64,000 bases of DNA, taken from contig NZ_CP015381.1 of NCBI RefSeq assembly GCF_001854245.1, forward strand, positions 4,003,001-4,067,000, given 5' to 3'. This stretch comes from Desulfococcus multivorans (GTDB taxonomy: Bacteria; Desulfobacterota; Desulfobacteria; Desulfobacterales; Desulfococcaceae). The notes beneath the pieces were generated by a model, which was not told the DNA's origin, did not search any database, and saw nothing but the letters and a program-made list of their open reading frames with translations. The translations under genes and the position numbers were made by a program. How positions within the stretch are numbered: position 1 is the stretch's first letter; the number at the start of each line of letters is the position of its first letter. Below, piece by piece: positions 7,798-17,417 of the stretch.

Positions 7798-10700
7798 GGC
7801 CCCTCAAGTCGATCCGACGGAGAGCGGTCATCCTCCTCCTGGCGGCGCTCTGGACGAGCCCGGCCCTGGGCGCCAACCCGGTGCCGCCCGGAGAAGCGGA
7901 CCTCCGCAAGACCGTCGACGCCCTGGCCGCCCCGGCGGATCGAAGCACCGGCACCCCCGGGTGCAGGCAGGCGGCCGATTATATCGCAGATGCCTTTTCG
8001 GCCATGGGCGTGACGGGGGTGGACCGGTTCCCCTTTTCCCTGCCCATCCGGCGCCACGGCGGGAGCACCCTTACCGTATCGGGCCGCGTCGCCGATCTGT
8101 TGCCCATGCGGACCAACGCCGTCACCCCCGAGGCCCTCCCTCCGGAGGGCATCACGGGTCCCCTCCATTACGTGGGACAGGGAAACCTGTCGGACTTCAA
8201 CGGCAAAAAGATCGCAGGCAGCATCCTGCTCATGGACCTGGATTCCGGCAAAAACTGGCTCCGGGCCGCTGAATTCGGCGCCAGAGCACTGATCTACGTC
8301 GAGCGCGGCACCCCATCCCGAATCCACTTCGAAGACAAGGCGGAGCTTTCCCCCGTTCTCTTTCCCCGCTTCTGGATGCCCCTGGACCAGGCCCGGGATC
8401 TCTTCGGCGACTTCGAATCGGCGCCGGGAGGCACCGTGTCGGACCGGGTCGTCCTGACCACCAGCGTTCGATGGACGGAGACGGAGGCCGAGAACGTCTA
8501 CGGCATCATCCCGGGAGCCGACCCCGATCTCTCGGAGGAGCTGATCATCGTGGAGGCCTTCTACGACAGCACCGCCGACGTCTTCACCCGGGCTCCGGGG
8601 GCGGACGAGGCCCTCGGTGCGGCGTCGCTCATCGCCCTGGCCCGCCATCTCACGGCCCATCCGCCGGCCCGGTCGGTGCTCCTGGCCGCCACCAGCGGCC
8701 ATGCCCAGAGCCTCGCCGGCATGCGGGAGATGATCTGGAGCATCCGAACCCCCACCAAGGAAATCCGTAAGGAGGAAAAACGGCTGAAAAGCCTCCGCGA
8801 GGAATGCCGGACGATGCTGAACATCCTCACGGGATTTGCCGAGGGCGATGCCGGGGGGCCGGCGCTTCAGGCAGCCCTGGAAGACCGGATCAAGACCGAG
8901 GTGGACGCCCTCTCCCGAAGATTGATGGCGCTGCGCATGGCTGAGAAGGAAGACCAGGATGCCGCGGCCATTAAAACCTTGGCCGAAGAACGGATGCTGC
9001 TCCGCCGTCTGGGGTGGCGATCCCGGTTCACGGACCTGCCGGAAGCGGAGCGGGTCCTGTTGGCCGGAATCATCCCGCCGACCGTCCGGGATTTCGAGCG
9101 CATCCTCGAGGACACCGGGAACCAGCTTCACCGCCTTGCCGCCCAGAAGCGCTTCCGGGGCGTCGTCAAGGCGCGGGACCTGGCCGCGGTCGTCTCCCTC
9201 CACCTGTCGAGCCACGGCAACGGCATCGGCGCCTTCAACTATGGATGGCTCTACGACATCAAACCCCAGATCAACCGTATCGGCCCTTATGTCGCCGTCG
9301 AAGAGATTCTCCGTCGAGCCGCCGAAACCGGGGACACCGGGATGGCGGCCTACCGGGACACCCTGCGACCGAGCGCCCTCCGGTCGTGGCAGAGCTATTT
9401 CGCGGACCGTCCCCCCCTGGGCGGCGAGGTCGCCGCCCTGGCGGGGTATATCGGGCTGACACTGGCCACCGTCAACGACGCCCGGGTGTTGTGGGGAACG
9501 CCCCACGACCGCCCGTCGGCCGTCGATGCGGCCTACGCCGAACGCCAGGCCCGACGGGTCATCAGCCTCATCGACGCCCTGGCCCATTCGCCGGAATCCT
9601 ACAGCGGGGAGCTGCCCCGCGACGGATTCGCCACCGTGACGGGCCGGGCCAAGCGCCTCCGCCACGGCGAGCTCTTTCCCGATCAGACGGCCGACAAGAC
9701 GGTGGTCATGGCGTTTCAGGGCAGCGCCCGCCATTACGCCATGACCGACGAGAGGGGCATATTCCGACTCAAGGGCGTCGCCGACAAGAAGCTGATGCTG
9801 GACAAGGTCATTATCGAGGCCTACCGCTTCGATGCCGATACCGGAGAGGTCGTCTGGGCCGTAGACAAGAATCAGACGGGGAAGTCGGCCTACCGGCTCA
9901 AGATGCAGCGGCAGAACATGGAGACGGACCTGGTCATGTTCACCGCCCGGCAAACCACCCTCTTCAACCTGCTGGAGCCCCGGAACTTCCGGTACATGAC
10001 CAAGATCCAGATCATCGACGGCAGGCGGGAAGCCCTCCCCCTCCGGTACTGGTACAGCCGGATCGATACCCGCTCCTCGACCATCGCATCGGTCTATCTG
10101 GAACCCGGCAGCTACATGAAGCTGACCCTCTCGGATTCGGTCCTGAGCAAAAAGATGCTCCTGCTGAATGCCGACGAGGAGAACCCCCAGGGCACGGGAT
10201 ATCGCATCGACGACTGGCCCGTTGTTCACTATACCGGTTTCAGGGCCGCACGGGACATGTGGGCGCTCCTCACCCCCCGCATCCGGAATCTCGAGGCCCA
10301 CGGCATCCACGACCAGAAGATCGGCGAGCTGATGCAGGCGGGAACCAATGCACTGGCGCAGGCCGAAACCGCGCTGAAAAAGCAACGGTACGACCGCTTC
10401 AGCGAAGCGGCTCTGACCGCATGGGCTCTGGCGGACCGGGTGTACAACCAGGTGGAGAAGACCCAGAAAGACGTCCTTTTCGGGGTACTGTTCTACATTG
10501 CCCTCTTCGTTCCGTTCGCCTTCTGTGCCGAACGTCTGCTGTTCGCCTTCCGCAACATCCACAAGCGGATCATCGCCTTTCTGGCGATCCTGCTGCTGCT
10601 CATCGCCGTCATCTATCAGGTCCATCCGGCCTTTGAGCTGGCCTACAGCCCCACGGTGGTCATCCTGGCCTTTTTCATCATGGGGCTTTCTCTCATGGTG

Positions 10701-12581
10701 ACGCTCATCATCTTCTTCCGGTTCGAGCAGGAAATGGTCCTGCTGCAGCGGCGGGCCACACAGATGCGGGCCGAAGAGATCAGCCGGTGGAAGGCGTTCA
10801 CGGCGGCATTTTTCCTTGGGGTGGGCAACCTGAAACGACGCCGCATCCGGACCGGGCTCACCTGCGTCACCCTCATCATCCTGACCTTCACCATCATGAG
10901 CTTCACGTCGGTCAAGTCGACCCGCCGCCACACCCGGATCCTTTTCCAGGAGAGCGTCCCCTACCCGGGGTTTCTGATCAAAACCTTCAACTGGCAGGAT
11001 CTTCCCAAGGAAGCTCTGGGCACGTTGACAAACGCCTTTCACGGCAAGGCGACGACGGCGCCTCGCGTCTTCCTGGAGGATGCGGACAGGACCCGCGCCA
11101 TTCCCATCCCCATCCAATACGGGGACAGGACCTTCGAAGCGCGGGCCATGATGGGGCTTTCCCATCGCGAGCCCGGGGTCACGGGCCTGGATCGGATTCT
11201 TACCGCCGGACGATGGTTTTCCCGGGACGACGAGCGGGCCGTTCTCCTGCCCGACCGGATCGCCCAATCCCTCGGCATTACGGCCGACCCTTTTCCCGAA
11301 AACGTCCGGGTCTCCCTGTGGGGGGTCCCTTTTCGCGTTGCGGGCGTTTTTTCGTCGGAACGATACGAGGCACACCCCGATCTGGACGGGGAGATCCTGA
11401 CTCCGGTCACCTTTCCCGCCGAAATCTCTACGGAAATGACCGAGGTGGAGATGGACGCCATGGAGTCCGGCGAGGATGTTCAATCCTTCCAGAGCCGATA
11501 TCATCACATCCCGGCCAACCTCACGGTGATCGTGCCGGCGGACTTTCTAATGGCCAGGGGCGGCGCCCTCAAGGGGCTTGCCGTGCGCCCCGACAACCCG
11601 GAGACCATTCCGGAGACGGCCCGTCGGCTCTCGGACCGCTTCGGCCTGCCCCTCTTCACCGGGGAGCCCCAGGGGACCTTCATGCATCAAGCCGGCGACA
11701 CCCTCGACTACAGCGGGGTCCCCAACATCCTGATCCCCCTTGTCATCTCCATTCTTATCGTCCTCAACACCATGATCGGCAGCGTCTACGAACGAAAACG
11801 GGAGATCGCCGTCTACACCTCGGTGGGTCTGGCGCCGTCCCACGTCGCCTTCCTCTTCATCGCGGAAGCCATGGCCTTCGCCGTTCTGAGCGTCGTTCTG
11901 GGCTACCTCCTGGCCCAGGTGTCGGCCGGACTCTTCGCCGGCACAGCCCTCTGGTCCGGCATCACCGTCAACTATTCCTCCCTGGCGGGGGTCGCCTCCA
12001 TGATCCTGGTGATGCTGGTGGTCCTCATCTCCGTGGTTTATCCCGCCCGCATGGCGGCCGATATCGCCATACCCGACGTCAACCGCTCCTGGTCCCTGCC
12101 CGACGTCAACGACAACAAGATCGCGCTCAGCCTCCCCTTTCTCGTAAAATACCATGAGCACGACAGCATTGCGGGGTATCTGGCCGGCTATTTCAGGGGG
12201 CATCAGGATGTCTCCCACGGCATCTTCTCCACCGACGAAATCATCGTCGCGCCGGCGCCTGGGAACATCGATCTGGACGGCCGCGCGTGCATTCAGCTCA
12301 AGGCCCGGGTCTGGCTGGCGCCCTTCGATTTCGGGATCATGCAGCAGATCCAGCTCGTCTTCTGCCCTTCCGAGGAAAACGAGGGGTTTCTGGAAATTCA
12401 CGTGACGATGATCCGTGAAACCGGGGAGGCCAACGCCTGGAAGCGGGCCAACAAGGCCTTCATCAACGCCCTTCGCAAACAGCTCCTGATCTGGCGCTCC
12501 CTGGACGACGAGACACGGAATGAATACGTGATTTTCAAAGGCCGACCCCAGGACGAACAAGTTTTTGCAGATTTCCCTTGA
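7794..12581 (+). CDS. M28-peptidase-like exodomain fused to FtsX-type ABC permease
   Basis: The predicted product has 1595 aa. I place the start at TTG 7794, which overlaps the previous stop, has GGGAGGAG upstream and gives a clean signal peptide (about residues 1-26, ending SPALGA). The frame is open further upstream to 7302 only because it shadows the ATPase gene. Domains: a PA-like insert (about 119-170), an M28-like fold (about 230-320), a coiled region, a carboxypeptidase-regulatory-like beta domain (about 612-662), membrane segments (about 894-1000) and an FtsX core with a MacB-like periplasmic part. Terminal transmembrane segments (about 1312-1425) and a soluble tail of about 170 residues follow. 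Canonical M28 metal ligands are altered: EAFYDS for AHYDS, PGADEALG for GANDNASG, SGHAQ for DGEE. It is therefore probably a non-catalytic binding domain. It should pair with the two preceding genes. Confidence 0.82.
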   Translation: MRPLKSIRRRAVILLLAALWTSPALGANPVPPGEADLRKTVDALAAPADRSTGTPGCRQAADYIADAFSAMGVTGVDRFPFSLPIRRHGGSTLTVSGRVADLLPMRTNAVTPEALPPEGITGPLHYVGQGNLSDFNGKKIAGSILLMDLDSGKNWLRAAEFGARALIYVERGTPSRIHFEDKAELSPVLFPRFWMPLDQARDLFGDFESAPGGTVSDRVVLTTSVRWTETEAENVYGIIPGADPDLSEELIIVEAFYDSTADVFTRAPGADEALGAASLIALARHLTAHPPARSVLLAATSGHAQSLAGMREMIWSIRTPTKEIRKEEKRLKSLREECRTMLNILTGFAEGDAGGPALQAALEDRIKTEVDALSRRLMALRMAEKEDQDAAAIKTLAEERMLLRRLGWRSRFTDLPEAERVLLAGIIPPTVRDFERILEDTGNQLHRLAAQKRFRGVVKARDLAAVVSLHLSSHGNGIGAFNYGWLYDIKPQINRIGPYVAVEEILRRAAETGDTGMAAYRDTLRPSALRSWQSYFADRPPLGGEVAALAGYIGLTLATVNDARVLWGTPHDRPSAVDAAYAERQARRVISLIDALAHSPESYSGELPRDGFATVTGRAKRLRHGELFPDQTADKTVVMAFQGSARHYAMTDERGIFRLKGVADKKLMLDKVIIEAYRFDADTGEVVWAVDKNQTGKSAYRLKMQRQNMETDLVMFTARQTTLFNLLEPRNFRYMTKIQIIDGRREALPLRYWYSRIDTRSSTIASVYLEPGSYMKLTLSDSVLSKKMLLLNADEENPQGTGYRIDDWPVVHYTGFRAARDMWALLTPRIRNLEAHGIHDQKIGELMQAGTNALAQAETALKKQRYDRFSEAALTAWALADRVYNQVEKTQKDVLFGVLFYIALFVPFAFCAERLLFAFRNIHKRIIAFLAILLLLIAVIYQVHPAFELAYSPTVVILAFFIMGLSLMVTLIIFFRFEQEMVLLQRRATQMRAEEISRWKAFTAAFFLGVGNLKRRRIRTGLTCVTLIILTFTIMSFTSVKSTRRHTRILFQESVPYPGFLIKTFNWQDLPKEALGTLTNAFHGKATTAPRVFLEDADRTRAIPIPIQYGDRTFEARAMMGLSHREPGVTGLDRILTAGRWFSRDDERAVLLPDRIAQSLGITADPFPENVRVSLWGVPFRVAGVFSSERYEAHPDLDGEILTPVTFPAEISTEMTEVEMDAMESGEDVQSFQSRYHHIPANLTVIVPADFLMARGGALKGLAVRPDNPETIPETARRLSDRFGLPLFTGEPQGTFMHQAGDTLDYSGVPNILIPLVISILIVLNTMIGSVYERKREIAVYTSVGLAPSHVAFLFIAEAMAFAVLSVVLGYLLAQVSAGLFAGTALWSGITVNYSSLAGVASMILVMLVVLISVVYPARMAADIAIPDVNRSWSLPDVNDNKIALSLPFLVKYHEHDSIAGYLAGYFRGHQDVSHGIFSTDEIIVAPAPGNIDLDGRACIQLKARVWLAPFDFGIMQQIQLVFCPSEENEGFLEIHVTMIRETGEANAWKRANKAFINALRKQLLIWRSLDDETRNEYVIFKGRPQDEQVFADFP

Positions 12582-12809
12582 AAGATTGCAACCCAGGGAT
12601 TAAGTTACAGCGGATGTCGTCCGCGCGTCGAACGCCGCCGGCACTCTCTCCCCGGCAGCCGATGCACCGGAATTCGACGCGCGATGACACGGATTCTCTT
12701 TCGCATTGTCGTGACGCCCGTCCAAATCCCTCCGCGACACGAAATCCGAAATCGTGTCCGCCGCCGACATAAACAACCCATAAAATTCTTCATCTGAAAG
12801 GAAGATGTC

Positions 12810-13826
12810 ATGAACGTATCCAAAAGAGTGATGACGGTAGTCATGGCGGGGCTGCTATTGATGCCCGCAGCAACCGTTTTTGCCGAAAGCGGACCCCAAA
12901 AGACGGCCGCACCCGCCGTCAAAGCCGATGAAAAACCCCGGAACCCCGTCGCCGCCGTCGTCAACGGCAAGGAGATCAGCCGTGACGCCCTGAACCGGGA
13001 ACTCACCCTGGTCACCCATCGCCTCGCCGGTCAGGGACAGAACATCGACAAGGATCAACTCGAGAAGATCGAAGGCAACGTCCTGAACAACATGATCGAC
13101 CGGGAACTGCTGTATCAGGATGCCCTGAAGAACGGCATCAAGCCCGATGACAAGGCGGTCGACACCCAGATGGACACGATGAAGAGCAACTTCCCGGGAG
13201 ACGCCGAATACCGGCAGGCCCTCGAGATGATGAAGACCACCGAGGCCGACCTCAGGACCAACATCGCCCAGAGCATGGTCATCCAGCAGCTCATCGAATC
13301 CAGAATCGCACCCGGAATCGAGATCACCGACGCTCAGAGCAAGTCATTTTACGACACGAACCCCCAATTCTTCAAAAAGCCCGAACAGATCAAGGCCAGC
13401 CATATCCTGATCAAGGCCGACGCCTCGGCCGGTGAAGCGGACAAGGCCGCCGCACGAAAGAAGATCGAGGAGATTCAGGACAAGCTCAAGAAGGGCGAAA
13501 AATTCGACGCGCTGGCCAAACAATATTCCGAAGACCCGAGCAGCGCTCAGGGCGGGGACCTGGGCTATTTTTCCCGCGGGCAGATGGTCAAACCTTTCGA
13601 AGAAACCGCTTTCGCCATGAAAAAGGGCGACGTGAGCGACATCGTCGTGACCCAGTTCGGCTATCACCTGATTCAGGTGATGGACAAAAAGCCGGAATCG
13701 ACCACCGCCTATGATGAAGCCAAGCCCCGAATCGGCGAGCACCTGAAACGCGAAAAGATGATCGAGGCGATCAACGTCTATATCGAGAAGCTCAAGGCCG
13801 ACGCCAAGATTGAAATCCTCCCGTAA
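12810..13826 (+). CDS. periplasmic parvulin-type peptidyl-prolyl isomerase (SurA/PpiC-like)
   Basis: The 338-aa exported foldase has a signal peptide (MNVSKRVMTVVMAGLLLMPA, cleaved near VFAES), a SurA-N-like helical chaperone region (about 50-190, starting VVNGKEISRDALNREL) and one parvulin domain (about 195-295). Parvulin hallmarks include ASHILIK, FDALAKQYSEDPS, GGDLGYFSRGQMV and FGYHLIQV. It probably assists outer-membrane protein folding. The start has GGAAG upstream. It stands alone: 228 bp of non-coding sequence precede it, and a MATE gene follows within 13 bp. Confidence 0.92.
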   Translation: MNVSKRVMTVVMAGLLLMPAATVFAESGPQKTAAPAVKADEKPRNPVAAVVNGKEISRDALNRELTLVTHRLAGQGQNIDKDQLEKIEGNVLNNMIDRELLYQDALKNGIKPDDKAVDTQMDTMKSNFPGDAEYRQALEMMKTTEADLRTNIAQSMVIQQLIESRIAPGIEITDAQSKSFYDTNPQFFKKPEQIKASHILIKADASAGEADKAAARKKIEEIQDKLKKGEKFDALAKQYSEDPSSAQGGDLGYFSRGQMVKPFEETAFAMKKGDVSDIVVTQFGYHLIQVMDKKPESTTAYDEAKPRIGEHLKREKMIEAINVYIEKLKADAKIEILP

Positions 13827-13838
13827 CCCCGACCCGCT

Positions 13839-15272
13839 GTGCAACCATCGAACCACCGGAGGAAGACGCGGCGGGACCCCGTCCCGCCGACCGTCATTCC
13901 GGATCCCGCCGCCCCGGACAGAAGACGCCGTTCCAACGACCTCACCACCGCTCCGATCCCGCAGCTGATTCGAAGGATTACGATTCCGGTCAGCATCGGC
14001 CTTTTTTTCAACACCATGTACAATGTGGTGGACACCTATTTCGGAGGCCTCATCTCGACGACGGCCCTCGCGGCCATGTCCCTTTCCCTGCCGGTCTTCT
14101 TCATCATCATCTCCATCGGCAGCGGCATCGCCACCGGCGCCACGGCCCTTATCGGCAACGCCCTGGGCGGGGAGAACCCCGGGACGGCCCGCCGCTTCGC
14201 CTTTCAGGGCATCGCCTTCGGCGTCCTTATCTCCGTCGCCCTGGCGTTTATCGGAAAGGCCTCGGCCCCGCTTCTCTTTCGGCTCCTGGGGGCCGACGAG
14301 GCCTATCTGTCCATCTGTCTCACCTACATGGACATCCTGTTCAACGGGACGGTCTTCTTCATCCTCATCCAGATGCTGAACGCCGTTTTGAACGCCGTGG
14401 GCAACACCCGGATCTACCGCAACTTCCTCATCGCCGGGTTCTTCCTGAACGTACTCCTGGACCCGTGGTTCATTTTCGGGGGTTGGGGCGTGCCGGCCAT
14501 GGGGGTCGCCGGCATTGCCCTGGCCACCGTGCTGGTTCAGGTGACGGGGTGCGTCTATCTGGGGATTCACGTCCGCCGGACCGGACTTCTGGACGGCGGC
14601 ACCATTCGGGAGCTACTGCCCCGGGCCGCGCCTTTCGCCGAAATCGCCCGCCATGGATTTCCGGCCGGCCTCAACATCCTGACCATCGCCATAGGAGTCT
14701 TCGTCATCACCTATTTTATCAGCGGTTTCGGGCAGACGGCGGTGGCCGCCTACGGAGTGGGCATGCGCGTGGAACAGATCCTTCTTCTGCCCGCCATCGG
14801 CCTCAATACCGCCACCCTCACCCTCATCGCCCAGAATCACGGTGCACGCCGATTCGACCGTATCCGGGAGACCCTCCGGAAATGTCTGACCTACGGCACG
14901 GTCACGGCATCCTGCGGCGGCATCACCCTCTTTCTCCTGGCGGAACGGTTCATGACGCTGTTTTCGAAAGACCCCGACGTCGTCGCCGTCGGCACGACCT
15001 ACCTGAAAATCGAGGCACTGGTCCTCACGGCCTACGTGATCCTCTTCGTCTGCGTCGCGGCCCTGCAGGGGATCAAACAGCCCATGTTCGCGGTGGTTAT
15101 CGGGCTGTTCCGTCAGATCGTCGCCCCATTTGCCGTGTTTTATACTCTCACCCGCATCCAGGACGTCGGCCTTTTGGGCATATGGTGGGGCATCTGCGCC
15201 ATTACCTGGACCGCCGCCGCCATCGCCTTTGTCTACGCCCGACGCCGTATCGACGCCATCATGCCGGAATAA
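13839..15272 (+). CDS. MATE family multidrug/toxin efflux transporter
   Basis: A polytopic membrane protein of 477 aa with about 12 hydrophobic segments in two homologous halves. The family signature appears as ITIPVSIGLFFNTMYNVVDT in the first helix region, followed by ALAAMSLSLPV and GNALGGEN. It probably exports organic cations or drugs using Na+ or H+. The start used is GTG 13839. The first 35 residues are basic and proline-rich, so the true start may be further in. Downstream genes are close and co-oriented. Confidence 0.9.
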   Translation: MQPSNHRRKTRRDPVPPTVIPDPAAPDRRRRSNDLTTAPIPQLIRRITIPVSIGLFFNTMYNVVDTYFGGLISTTALAAMSLSLPVFFIIISIGSGIATGATALIGNALGGENPGTARRFAFQGIAFGVLISVALAFIGKASAPLLFRLLGADEAYLSICLTYMDILFNGTVFFILIQMLNAVLNAVGNTRIYRNFLIAGFFLNVLLDPWFIFGGWGVPAMGVAGIALATVLVQVTGCVYLGIHVRRTGLLDGGTIRELLPRAAPFAEIARHGFPAGLNILTIAIGVFVITYFISGFGQTAVAAYGVGMRVEQILLLPAIGLNTATLTLIAQNHGARRFDRIRETLRKCLTYGTVTASCGGITLFLLAERFMTLFSKDPDVVAVGTTYLKIEALVLTAYVILFVCVAALQGIKQPMFAVVIGLFRQIVAPFAVFYTLTRIQDVGLLGIWWGICAITWTAAAIAFVYARRRIDAIMPE

Positions 15273-15290
15273 AATCTGTTTTCGTTTCGG

Positions 15291-17306
15291 ATGGAGAATG
15301 GTACAGTAACATCCATGAGCGCCCATCAACACGACCACGAGACGATCCGGCTTCGAGCCCTTATCCTGGGAATTGTCCTGGCGACGGCGATGTGTGCCCT
15401 GACCCCTTACAACAATGCCTACAAACAGGCCACTCCGCTGGGCGGCGGCCACTTTCCCCTGGCACCCTTCTTTATTCTGGTCTGGCTCACAGTGCTCACC
15501 GCCCTTGCGGGGAGGGTCTTCAAACGCGCCTTATTCACGGGAAAGGAGCTCGTGATCGTCTGGATGCTCATGTTTCTGGTGTCGGGCATCGCCTACACCG
15601 GCCTGGTCCGGACCTTTTTCATCAACCTCACCGCCCCCTACCATTTCGCCACCGTGGGCAACGCCTGGAAGGAGGTGCTCCATCCGATCCTTCCCCGGGC
15701 CTGGTACCCCAACGATGCCGAAGCCGTCGAGCGTCTCTACAACGGGCTCCCCGACGGTCGCCGGATGGGATGGTGGACCCTGGTCACCCACATCCCCTGG
15801 CGCGCCTGGATCGGCCCCCTCATGGTCTGGGGAGGATTCATCCTGCTCTGCTACGGCGTCATGATCTGCCTGGTCAATCTCTTCAGCCGCCAGTGGATCT
15901 ACAACGAACGGATGAACTTCCCCCTCCTCCGGGTCCCCCAATTGCTGGCGGACGCCCTGGACCAGGGCCGGACGGGAGCGTTCTTCGGGAACCGTTTTCT
16001 CGCGGCCGGCCTCTTCGTTCCCATTTTTCTCCACACCGTCAACGGGCTCAATTTCTACTTCCCGGAGGTGCCCCAGATCCCAACCCTCATCCTGGCAGGG
16101 CCCTATTTTCCGCAGTACGGCCTCTTTTCGGGATTTCACAAGCTGAAAATCTACATCTACCCGGCCTTCATCGGCTTCGCGTTTCTCACGACCCGACAGA
16201 TCTCCTTCTCGTTCTGGTTCTTTTTCATTGCAGGCGGCCTCATCATGGGGCTCCTGGCCGTCCTGGGCTACAACATCCCCGATGCGGCCCTGGGCGTCAC
16301 CTTCGGTCCGACCCTCACCCGACCCGAGGAGACCCAGATGATCGGCGCCTACGGGGTTTTCTTTCTTTTCATTTTATGGCTGTCGCGGTACCACCTGCGG
16401 GAAATTTTCCAGACGGCCGTCGGCCGGCGCCCGGCACCGACGCCGGTAACGGAATGGTTCTCCATCCGGACCGCTTTCTGGGGGAGCGTCGCCGGCATCT
16501 CGGGCATCATTCTCTGGTGTTGGATTTTCAGGATGCCCTTCATGGTGTCGGTTCTGGTCGTCGGGGCCTTTTTCATGGTCATGCTGGTGGCCAGTCGCGT
16601 CATCTGCCAGGGAGGCATCGCCTACTTCACCCTCACCGTCGCCCCCATCGACGGCCTCCTGGCACTGTTCGGCCCCAAATTTTTCACTCAGGTCGGTCTC
16701 CTGGGATCGGCGGTGATGCAGAAGGTCCTTTTCGTGGATCTTCGGGAGTCCCTTATGCCGTCCCTGGTCCATTCGAGCAGTCTGACCCAACGGACGACCA
16801 ACCGCCGGACGATCTTTCTGGCCATGCTGATCACCCTCCTGCTGGCCGTCACGGTTTCCTTTGTGGCCATGCTGGCCCTGTGTTATAAATTCGGCGCACG
16901 GGAGTTGCAGATGGACTGGACCGTTCAGACCACCACCACCGTCTACGCCAACGTCCAGCGGCTCATCGAAGCGCCGCCTCAAAACACCGACTGGGTGCGT
17001 CTCTTCGCGGCCGCTGGAGCCGTCGTCATGCTGGTTCTGGTGCTCTGCTATCACCGGTTCCCCTGGTGGCCGATCCACCCCATCGGATACCTGACCACCT
17101 ACAGCTCGGCCATGCGAATCCTCTGGGTCAGCTTTTTTATCGGGTGGCTGGCCAACAGCCTCTGCATGCGGTACGGGGGGGTGGCGCTGTTCAAACAGCT
17201 GCGATACTTTTTTATCGGCCTCATCATCGGCGACTTTCTGATGGGCGGCACCTGGGCGGTGATCGGCCTTTTCGGCGATGCGAGTTATCAGGTGCTGCCC
17301 GACTGA
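15291..17306 (+). CDS. large polytopic membrane protein, OPT-like (first of a pair)
   Basis: The 671-aa product has a short cytosolic start and about 14 hydrophobic segments, with conserved-looking loops such as LTPYNNAYKQATPLGGGH and YNERMNFPLLRVPQLL. It resembles the DUF6785-type proteins that are distant relatives of oligopeptide transporters. I assign this by general appearance, not by a residue signature, and the substrate is unknown. It is followed by a second protein of similar size, and the two probably form one complex. An alternative start is ATG 15315. Confidence 0.65.
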   Translation: MENGTVTSMSAHQHDHETIRLRALILGIVLATAMCALTPYNNAYKQATPLGGGHFPLAPFFILVWLTVLTALAGRVFKRALFTGKELVIVWMLMFLVSGIAYTGLVRTFFINLTAPYHFATVGNAWKEVLHPILPRAWYPNDAEAVERLYNGLPDGRRMGWWTLVTHIPWRAWIGPLMVWGGFILLCYGVMICLVNLFSRQWIYNERMNFPLLRVPQLLADALDQGRTGAFFGNRFLAAGLFVPIFLHTVNGLNFYFPEVPQIPTLILAGPYFPQYGLFSGFHKLKIYIYPAFIGFAFLTTRQISFSFWFFFIAGGLIMGLLAVLGYNIPDAALGVTFGPTLTRPEETQMIGAYGVFFLFILWLSRYHLREIFQTAVGRRPAPTPVTEWFSIRTAFWGSVAGISGIILWCWIFRMPFMVSVLVVGAFFMVMLVASRVICQGGIAYFTLTVAPIDGLLALFGPKFFTQVGLLGSAVMQKVLFVDLRESLMPSLVHSSSLTQRTTNRRTIFLAMLITLLLAVTVSFVAMLALCYKFGARELQMDWTVQTTTTVYANVQRLIEAPPQNTDWVRLFAAAGAVVMLVLVLCYHRFPWWPIHPIGYLTTYSSAMRILWVSFFIGWLANSLCMRYGGVALFKQLRYFFIGLIIGDFLMGGTWAVIGLFGDASYQVLPD

Positions 17307-17417
17307 CGCCGGGTCCGTCACACGGAAACGGACCGCACCACGGAGGCAGGGGAGCGTCGTAACGGATAAAACGGATGAAGATGACAAGGACCCCATGAGC
17401 ATCCAAATTCACCACTG

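Noticed and set aside
7695-11507. A 1270-codon open frame on the minus strand
   Set aside because: It mirrors the large plus-strand gene in GC-rich DNA and has no domain, start signal or separate context.
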